DNA of 64,000 nucleotides from Hyphomonadaceae bacterium (GTDB lineage Bacteria; Pseudomonadota; Alphaproteobacteria; Caulobacterales; Hyphomonadaceae), in assembly GCA_022844475.1 (NCBI GenBank), contig JALHLR010000009.1:23604-87603 (forward strand), in the 5' to 3' direction. Both the position numbers and the translations under genes were made by a program. The notes beneath the pieces are model-generated. The model saw only the letters and a list, made by a program, of their open reading frames with translations, searched no databases and was not told where the DNA came from. The stretch's first letter is position 1, and every line of letters begins with the position of its first letter. Below, piece by piece: positions 57,910 through 64,000 of the stretch.

Positions 57910-58482
57910 TCAGTCCTTCGCGCGCTCCACGTAAGAACCGTCTTCCGTCGAGACGATCACGCGCGTGCCGGTGCCGATGTGCGGCGGGACCATTATGCGA
58001 ACACCATTCGACAGAACTGCGGGCTTATAGGAGCCCGACGCGGTCTGGCCCTTCACGACCGGCTCGGTCTCGACGATCTCGAGCGTCACGCGCTGGGGCA
58101 GGGAAATGGCGACCGGACTGCCGTCGAACATCAGCAGGTGGCACTGCATGTTCTCGTCGAGATAGTTGGCGTCGTCTCCGAGCATGGCGGCCGGCACAGT
58201 GATCTGCTCGTAGTTTTCGGGGTTCATGAAGACGTAGTTGGGGTCGTCCTTGAAAAGGTAGGTGTGCATCACCTCCTCGACGAAGGCGCGCTCCAGCTGG
58301 TCGGTTGTCTTGTACGTCTCAACGACTTTCACGCCGTCCGAAATGCGGCGCATTTCGATCGTGGCGGTGGGCGTGCCCTTGCCCGGGCGATAGGTTTCGG
58401 CCTTGAGCACCGTGTAGAGCTTGCCATCCTCGTTCTCGAGGACATTGCCCTTACGGACGTCGCTGGCGATGACTTTGACCAC
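57910..58482 (-). CDS. efp: Elongation factor P
   Basis: EF-P rescues ribosomes stalled at polyproline stretches. The 190-residue protein starts at GTG 58482 ([16 protein letters not shown]) and has the loop YRPGKGTPT with Lys35 as the expected beta-lysylation site, followed by [15 protein letters not shown] and [18 protein letters not shown] near the end. The long upstream frame to 58998 is an artefact. epmA is divergent upstream and epmB lies 1.7 kb further, so the full lysylation route is present. Confidence 0.97.
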   Translation of the reverse strand: MVKVIASDVRKGNVLENEDGKLYTVLKAETYRPGKGTPTATIEMRRISDGVKVVETYKTTDQLERAFVEEVMHTYLFKDDPNYVFMNPENYEQITVPAAMLGDDANYLDENMQCHLLMFDGSPVAISLPQRVTLEIVETEPVVKGQTASGSYKPAVLSNGVRIMVPPHIGTGTRVIVSTEDGSYVERAKD

Positions 58483-58625
58483 GGGAAAAGCCTTTGTCTT
58501 GTGGCCGACGGCGGGATTCGGTGCGCCGACCTGAACCTGTTGAAGCGGCGCGGTCATACAATGCCCAGCCCCCCGGGCCAAGCCCAGCCTTCTGCGGCTT
58601 TTGGAGCCTGAATCAGGGGTTTGCG

Positions 58626-58644
58626 CACTTGCGCGGCGCAAGTG
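58626..58644. promoter_or_regulatory. 9-1-9 palindrome in the efp-epmA intergenic region
   Basis: CACTTGCGC (58626-58634), G, GCGCAAGTG (58636-58644) is a perfect inverted repeat. It lies between a TTGCGC (58621-58626) and GATAGG (58644-58649), 17 bases apart, a possible epmA promoter in which the palindrome fills the spacer. Such a site could control efp and epmA together. Confidence 0.5.
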
Positions 58645-58680
58645 ATAGGGTTCGGCAACGCCTGTCCGGAGACCGTTGCA

Positions 58681-59691
58681 ATGCCCTGGTGGTCCCCCGA
58701 AACCCACGCCGACCGCCGACCCTTCCTGCAGGCGCGTGGCCGCATCCGGGATGCTGCGCGGAACTGGTTCCGAGGCGAAGGCTTTACCGAGGTCGAGTGC
58801 GGCGCGCTCCAGGTCTCGCCCGGGAATGAGGCGCACCTGCACGCCTTCGCAACACAACAGTCGGGCGAGGCTGGGCCTCGGCCGCTCTACCTCCACACCT
58901 CGCCGGAATTCTCCTGCAAGAAGCTGCTGGCGGCGGGCGAGACTAAGATTTTCGACTACGCTCGCGTTTACCGCAGGGGCGAGACCGGGCCACTGCACTC
59001 AGGCGAGTTTACCATGCTGGAATGGTATCGCGCCGGCGAGCCGTATGCGGCGGTCATGGCCGATTGCGTTGCGCTGTGCCGCCTTGCGGCTCGCGAGACG
59101 GAGGCCGGGGCATTGCGTTGGCGTGAGAGCGTGTGTGATCCCCAAGGCGAGCCTGAGCGCCTCACTCTGACCGACGCCTTTGCCGTGCATGCAGGGATCG
59201 ACCTGGAGGCTGCCCTGGGCAAGCGCGACGCACTGGCGAAAGCCGCCCTGTCCATTGGTGTACGCGTCGCGGCCGGCGACTCATGGTCCGACCTCTTCAG
59301 TCGCATTCTGGTCCAGCATGTCGAACCGAAACTGGGGCGGGGGTGCCTGACGTTGCTGTGCGAATATCCCGCCGAAGAAGCCGCGCTCGCGCGCCCGTTG
59401 GACCGCGATCCGCGTTTCGCCGAACGCTTCGAACTCTATGCGTGCGGCGTCGAAATCGCCAATGGCTTTGGCGAACTGACGGACGCCGCCGAACAGCGCC
59501 GTCGCTTCGAAGCGGAGATGAATGTGAAACAGGCCACCTACGGCGAGCGCTATCCGCTCGATGAAGATTTCCTTGACGCGCTCGTTCACATGCCCCCGGC
59601 CAGCGGCGTCGCGATGGGATTCGACCGCCTTGTCATGCTGGCGACAGGCGCCCGCCGTATCGCAGACGTCCTCTGGACGCCGCCGGTCTAA
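58681..59691 (+). CDS. epmA: EF-P lysine ligase EpmA (PoxA/GenX)
   Basis: EpmA, a lysyl-tRNA synthetase paralogue without the anticodon domain, activates (R)-beta-lysine and attaches it to EF-P. The 336-residue protein has [29 protein letters not shown] (motif 2 region), [27 protein letters not shown] and [17 protein letters not shown] (motif 3). ATG 58681 is preceded by GGAG 9 bases upstream. The longer frame from 58621 begins in the promoter. Confidence 0.96.
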   Translation: MPWWSPETHADRRPFLQARGRIRDAARNWFRGEGFTEVECGALQVSPGNEAHLHAFATQQSGEAGPRPLYLHTSPEFSCKKLLAAGETKIFDYARVYRRGETGPLHSGEFTMLEWYRAGEPYAAVMADCVALCRLAARETEAGALRWRESVCDPQGEPERLTLTDAFAVHAGIDLEAALGKRDALAKAALSIGVRVAAGDSWSDLFSRILVQHVEPKLGRGCLTLLCEYPAEEAALARPLDRDPRFAERFELYACGVEIANGFGELTDAAEQRRRFEAEMNVKQATYGERYPLDEDFLDALVHMPPASGVAMGFDRLVMLATGARRIADVLWTPPV

Positions 59692-59721
59692 CGGTCTCCA
59701 ATGCCGCAAAAGAGGTGTGCC

Positions 59722-60159
59722 ATGTTCCGATCACTTGTTGCAGCCGTCCTGATGTTGCCTGTGATATCGGCGTGCACGACCACGCCCGAGCCTTGCACCG
59801 CGGAGTGGTTCGACTGGAAGACGGAACGCATCCTCGGCGAGTTCGTCTACGACCACCGCAGGCAGATCGATGACCTGCGCGAACAGGCGCCGCGGATGTT
59901 TGGCCCCGAAGGTGGCCTTGAGCAGATTGCTCCGACCTCGTTGCTCGTCCTGACAGCTATCGGCGCCCTCCAGCTGGTGGTGGATTTTGCCGATGACGCC
60001 TGGCCGGAGATCGCCGACGCAGTCTCCGAATGCTCCAGCGCCCCTGACGCGAGCCGTCTGTTCGCAGACATGCTTCGGCGCGAGGGTGTCGATGACCGGG
60101 CCGTCCGCGCGATCGAGGATCTGGGCGGGCTGGTGGACTTGATCCGCAGCAGGCGCTAG
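59722..60159 (+). CDS. Small lipoprotein between epmA and epmB
   Basis: The 145-residue product has a signal and lipobox (PVISAC), then TAEWFDWKTERILGEFVYDHRR and a helical body with MLRREGVDDRAVRAIEDLG. AGAGG lies 6 bases before ATG 59722. No family is recognised. Its position between two EF-P modification genes may be accidental. Confidence 0.68.
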   Translation: MFRSLVAAVLMLPVISACTTTPEPCTAEWFDWKTERILGEFVYDHRRQIDDLREQAPRMFGPEGGLEQIAPTSLLVLTAIGALQLVVDFADDAWPEIADAVSECSSAPDASRLFADMLRREGVDDRAVRAIEDLGGLVDLIRSRR

Positions 60160-60172
60160 ACGCCCGGCAATC

Positions 60173-61222
60173 TTGACCCGCTTGCTCAACATACCGCCCG
60201 CGCGCACCCTGCGCACCGCCGAAGAAGTCGTCGCCGCGGGTCTGGCTCGCGATGCTCGCGAGCTGGCGCAGGTGACAGCCGCGTACGCTACCGCCATCAC
60301 CCCCGCCATGGCATCGCTGATCGATCGCGACGATCCTGCCGATCCGATTGCGTTGCAATTCGTGCCTACGCCCGCCGAGCTCGACATCCTCCCGGAAGAG
60401 CTGCCCGATCCGATCGGCGACAAGACCCATGAGCCAGTCGAAGGGATCGTCCATCGCTATCCCGATCGCGTGCTCCTGAAGATCGTTTCTGTCTGTCCTG
60501 TCTATTGCCGCTTCTGCTTCCGGCGCGAGATGGTCGGGCCGAACAAGGATGGCAATCTTTCGCCAGCGGAGATGGAGGCGGCGCTGGCTTACATCCGCGC
60601 CAATCGGGAAATCCGGGAAGTCATCCTCACGGGCGGCGACCCCTTCATGCTCTCGGCCCGTCGCGCCGAAGTGCTCACACGTGCGCTTGAGTCGATTGGG
60701 CATGTGAAGGTAATCCGCTGGCACACGCGAATGCCGGTCGCCGACCCGGAGCGTGTGTCGGAAGCTTTTGTGGACGCAATCCGTAGCCGGTCGAAAGCGG
60801 TCTTTGTCGCGGTCCACTGCAACCATGCTCGCGAGCTGACGCAGCAGGCGCGCGCTGCACTTGGGCGCCTCGCAGACGCGGGTATCCAGCTGCTTGGGCA
60901 GTCTGTGCTTCTGAAGGGCGTCAATGCAGACATCGATACACTGACCGAGCTGATGGGCGCGCTCGTCGAGTCACGCGTGCGTCCATACTATCTGCATCAC
61001 CCGGATCTGGCGCAGGGCACGTCGCACTTCCGGCTCGGCGTCGAGCAAGGGCAAGCCCTGGTTCGCGAGTTGCGAGACCGCATCTCCGGCCTGGCGCAAC
61101 CACACTACGTCATCGACATCCCCGGCGGCGTCTCGAAGGCGCTCGCCAGTCCGTCGGATGTGGAGATAACGCAGGATCACGTCCGGCTGCGGGGCAGGGA
61201 CGGTTATTGGCGCGACCAATAA
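60173..61222 (+). CDS. epmB: EF-P beta-lysylation protein EpmB (lysine 2,3-aminomutase family)
   Basis: EpmB converts lysine to (R)-beta-lysine for EpmA. The 349-residue radical SAM/PLP enzyme has SVCPVYCRFCFRREM with Cys108, Cys112 and Cys115 binding the cluster, REVILTGGDPFM, and DIPGGVSKA with the PLP Lys. Length and the absence of the extra zinc-binding C-terminus of KamA fit EpmB. TTG 60173 is the start in frame; no ATG lies near. Confidence 0.93.
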   Translation: MTRLLNIPPARTLRTAEEVVAAGLARDARELAQVTAAYATAITPAMASLIDRDDPADPIALQFVPTPAELDILPEELPDPIGDKTHEPVEGIVHRYPDRVLLKIVSVCPVYCRFCFRREMVGPNKDGNLSPAEMEAALAYIRANREIREVILTGGDPFMLSARRAEVLTRALESIGHVKVIRWHTRMPVADPERVSEAFVDAIRSRSKAVFVAVHCNHARELTQQARAALGRLADAGIQLLGQSVLLKGVNADIDTLTELMGALVESRVRPYYLHHPDLAQGTSHFRLGVEQGQALVRELRDRISGLAQPHYVIDIPGGVSKALASPSDVEITQDHVRLRGRDGYWRDQ

Positions 61223-61318
61223 AAGTGGCGCTTTGCCGCTTCAGAACAAGCAAAAATTAACGGTCACGAAACGACGGGAAGCTATGCTCGGCGCAAAGAA
61301 GGTCCGGTCCGCCCACGC

Positions 61319-61912
61319 ATGTCCTCCGCCAAGCCTCCGAAGGCGCTGCTGAACCTGCAGAGAACGTCTGTCTTGCTGGCGGATGCCGACATGATGGGGC
61401 AGAGCATCGTGGTTCAGATGCTGATCGGCTTCGGCGCCCGCACGGTCGCGCGTTGCGATGAGATTGCTGATGCCCGCCGCCACCTCACCAGCCAGCCCTA
61501 TGATCTCGTCATTGCCGACCCAGCAAGCTTTGGTCCGGTTGGCTACGATCTCATCTCCTGGATGCGACGCGAGCTTCCAGCGCCGAACCGTCACGCTTCC
61601 GTGCTCATCATTACCGGCCATACGGAAAGCAGCCGGATCGGGCAGTTGCGGGATTCCGGGGCCAACTTCGTGGTGTCGCGTCCTCTTTCGGCCACTGTGC
61701 TTCTGGAGCGCATCCTCTGGATGTCGCGCGAGAAGCGGCCTTACGTGGAGACCTTGCACTATGTCGGTCCTGACCGCCGCTGGCGCGACGTGCCGCCTCC
61801 GGCAGGAACAGCGGGACGCCGCCAGAAGGATCTTGAAGTCGCAGCGCGAATTGCAGCGGGGGGCGAAATGAACCAGACAGACATTGATCTCATCATGAAT
61901 GCGACGGCCTAA
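61319..61912 (+). CDS. Receiver-domain protein, degenerate
   Basis: The 197-residue protein is a receiver with an acidic pair Asp22/Asp24 (LLADAD), phosphoacceptor-position Asp67 (VIADP), Thr99 (IITGH) and Arg121 (VVSRPLS) where the conserved Lys is normally found. A 75-residue tail (YVETLHYVGPDRRWRD) follows, with no DNA-binding or enzymatic domain. The Lys-to-Arg change suggests altered phosphorylation chemistry. The next gene starts 2 bases after the stop. Confidence 0.82.
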   Translation: MSSAKPPKALLNLQRTSVLLADADMMGQSIVVQMLIGFGARTVARCDEIADARRHLTSQPYDLVIADPASFGPVGYDLISWMRRELPAPNRHASVLIITGHTESSRIGQLRDSGANFVVSRPLSATVLLERILWMSREKRPYVETLHYVGPDRRWRDVPPPAGTAGRRQKDLEVAARIAAGGEMNQTDIDLIMNATA

Positions 61913-61914
61913 GC

Positions 61915-62394
61915 ATGAAGATCACCTACACAAAGAACAGGCTGCGCGACGCGCTCGACAGCGCCCCGCCAATGATGGCTGCCACGGCAGTCAAGCAGGC
62001 CGAAGCGTTGCTGGGCGAGATGCAGCAGGAGTGTGTTGCGCGCCTCGATGTGTTGCTCGCGGCTTTTCCGGCGGGGCTGTCGGGTGACGACGACGCACGG
62101 CGCGTGCAGGTGCGCGAGGTCTACGAAACATCCCGGCGCATGATCGGTGTCGCGACCGTCGCGGGAATCCCCGAGATGGACATCGCAGCGCAAAGCCTCT
62201 GCGAAGTGGCGGACGCTCTCCTGGTCCGGCAGAAATCAGATTGGGAGCCACTGCGCGTCCACATCAGCACGATGCACCTGTTGCGTCGCTCGGACATTCC
62301 CGAAGCTGCCAAGGGGCAGTTGCTCGTTGCGCTTGAAAGTTTGCGCGCGAAGATTGCTCCCGCGGCGCCAACGCTACAGACGGCGACCGCGTAG
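61915..62394 (+). CDS. Helical protein paired with the receiver protein, unknown
   Basis: The 159-residue protein is predicted mostly alpha-helical: MAATAVKQAEALLGEMQQE, EVYETSRRMIGVATVAGI, and SLCEVADALL. It has no signal peptide. Its immediate placement after the receiver gene suggests a partner or output protein. It lacks a visible histidine-phosphotransfer motif (no clear HxxKG), so an HPt role is not supported. Confidence 0.6.
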   Translation: MKITYTKNRLRDALDSAPPMMAATAVKQAEALLGEMQQECVARLDVLLAAFPAGLSGDDDARRVQVREVYETSRRMIGVATVAGIPEMDIAAQSLCEVADALLVRQKSDWEPLRVHISTMHLLRRSDIPEAAKGQLLVALESLRAKIAPAAPTLQTATA

Positions 62395-62407
62395 CTGCAT
62401 TCCGCCT

Positions 62408-62704
62408 TCAGCTTCCGCCGTCGAGTAACTCCCGCAGGTAGGCGACATGCCTGTCGAACGCCTTTCGACCGAGGCGTGTAAGCGACAGACGTGTGCGCGG
62501 TTTCTTGCCCACGAAGTCCTTTTGCACGGCGATGTAGCCCGCCTTCTCCAGGGCTGCGAGATGCGTCGCCATGTTCCCGTCCGTGGCCCCGAGCACCGCT
62601 TTCAGCTTGTTGAATTCGAGCTGCTCTCCGTGGGCCAGCGCGTTGAGGGTTGCGGCGATGCGCAGCCGCATCGACTGATGGATGATCTCGTCCGGCCCGT
62701 CCAT
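62408..62704 (-). CDS. Winged-helix transcriptional regulator
   Basis: The 98-residue protein has a helix-turn-helix of ArsR/MarR-like type: SMRLRIAATLNAL, LEFNKLKAVLGATDGNMATHLAALEKAGYIAV and LTRLGRKAF. The pattern matches the HTH_34 family of small transcriptional regulators. It begins 2 bases after the membrane gene upstream, so it is the last gene of the operon. Confidence 0.85.
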   Translation of the reverse strand: MDGPDEIIHQSMRLRIAATLNALAHGEQLEFNKLKAVLGATDGNMATHLAALEKAGYIAVQKDFVGKKPRTRLSLTRLGRKAFDRHVAYLRELLDGGS

Positions 62705-62706
62705 GC

Positions 62707-63282
62707 TCAGGCGCTCCTGAGCCAGAGGCCGCCCGCGATCAGGGAGCCGCCGCCGAACAGGCCCATCCAGAGCGGATAGTAGTCATCGATCCAGATGAAG
62801 CCCGCCATGATCCCCGCCGCGGTGACGAAGCCGATGGCGAACAGGCGCCACCCCGCCCAGATGCCAGACCCCATGTACATGAAGGGGAAGAAGATTGAGA
62901 TCATCGCGTTGGTTTCCCGCGACGTCTCTGGCCGAGAGATGAAGATCAGGCATGCGATGAAAGCGAACGAGACCAGAGACGTCAGGCCGATCCGCTGCGC
63001 CGTGGTTGCATCGAACGAGGAAGGCGCGCCACGCTTGATACCTCTCGACTGGATCAATCCGGTGGTGGCGCTCGCGATCATGCCGATGACGATGCCCGGC
63101 CCCCACGCCCAGTCGGACTGGGCGGGCCAGAATTGCGTGACGGTGTTCGCGATCAGCCACACCAGCCCCCAGATAATGAAATGTGGAGCGCCTTGGTTGT
63201 AGCCTTTCAGCGTGACGATCCGATCGCTCGCCTGGCTCACTTCCTCCAGCGCTCTCGCAGCTTCCTCGCGGCTGACGGTCAT
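62707..63282 (-). CDS. Membrane protein, unknown function
   Basis: The 191-residue protein has a soluble N-terminal helix (EEAARALEEVSQASDRIVTLK) and about six membrane segments, e.g. FIIWGLVWLIANTVTQF and LMAGFIWIDDYYPLW-like regions. It is downstream of the hydrolase by 4 bases and followed directly by the winged-helix gene. No transporter signature is recognised. Confidence 0.7.
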   Translation of the reverse strand: MTVSREEAARALEEVSQASDRIVTLKGYNQGAPHFIIWGLVWLIANTVTQFWPAQSDWAWGPGIVIGMIASATTGLIQSRGIKRGAPSSFDATTAQRIGLTSLVSFAFIACLIFISRPETSRETNAMISIFFPFMYMGSGIWAGWRLFAIGFVTAAGIMAGFIWIDDYYPLWMGLFGGGSLIAGGLWLRSA

Positions 63283-63286
63283 GCCG

Positions 63287-64000
<714 letters not shown>

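Overview
The window is chromosomal DNA from a GC-rich alphaproteobacterium. Supporting signs are the aroQ-accB-accC-aat block, RNase E with an acidic insertion in its S1 region, class II DAHP synthase, MgtE, GTG/TTG starts and short Shine-Dalgarno sites. The overall look recalls Caulobacterales/Hyphomonadaceae, but that family placement is an inference from gene content. I see no prophage, insertion sequence, CRISPR array or rRNA. Nearly all of the window is dense core genome.

Layout. 1-3.2 kb: end of a DUF2155 gene, then aat, accC, accB and aroQ (minus). 3.3-4.6 kb: thiS and thiG. 4.6-10.2 kb (minus): DsbA-like lipoprotein, M48-TPR protease, rne and a small lipoprotein. 10.3-23.5 kb (plus): cell-wall amidase, PBP1A, prfB with its programmed frameshift, a TonB-dependent receptor, gyrA, coaD, two cyclophilins and a DUF502 protein. 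23.5-26.3 kb (minus): alpha/beta hydrolase and recG. 26.3-27.2 kb: a 900-base non-coding stretch whose last 160 bases look like a leader-peptide/Shine-Dalgarno-sequestering control region for asd. 27.2-33.1 kb: asd, class II DAHP synthase, small exported proteins, a DUF2185 protein and a MATE pump. 33.1-40.2 kb: HU, a DUF429-like protein, oxidoreductases, MAPEG protein, a two-domain retropepsin-like protease and an acyltransferase. 40.2-48.6 kb: GH13 glucosidase, SMR pump, molybdenum cofactor genes (moaE, moaB, moaA, moaD), rpsU with a structured upstream region, lipB and a FliN-like protein. 48.7-53.9 kb: tRNA-Leu(GAG), mgtE, a membrane-anchored GH24 lysozyme, isovaleryl-CoA dehydrogenase and an exported hydrolase. 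53.9-57.9 kb: remnant of an ECF sigma factor, methyltransferase, ndk, a GNAT protein without an ordinary start, a lipoprotein and an enoyl-CoA hydratase. 57.9-61.2 kb: complete EF-P module (efp, epmA, epmB). 61.3-64 kb: receiver-domain protein with a helical partner, then a winged-helix/membrane/BAAT-type hydrolase operon cut by the window end.

Functional themes are cell-wall synthesis and turnover (amidase, PBP1A, lysozyme), translation (prfB, rpsU, efp/epmA/epmB, aat, tRNA-Leu), cofactors (thiamine, molybdopterin, CoA, lipoate, biotin-dependent acetyl-CoA carboxylase) and amino-acid or chorismate supply (asd, DAHP synthase, aroQ). The observations most worth following are the asd leader (27015-27214), the 103-nt nested hairpin upstream of rpsU (47100-47202), the 9-1-9 palindrome between efp and epmA (58626-58644), the GNAT frame that continues through the ndk stop codon, and the glutamine at the quinolone-determining serine position of GyrA.
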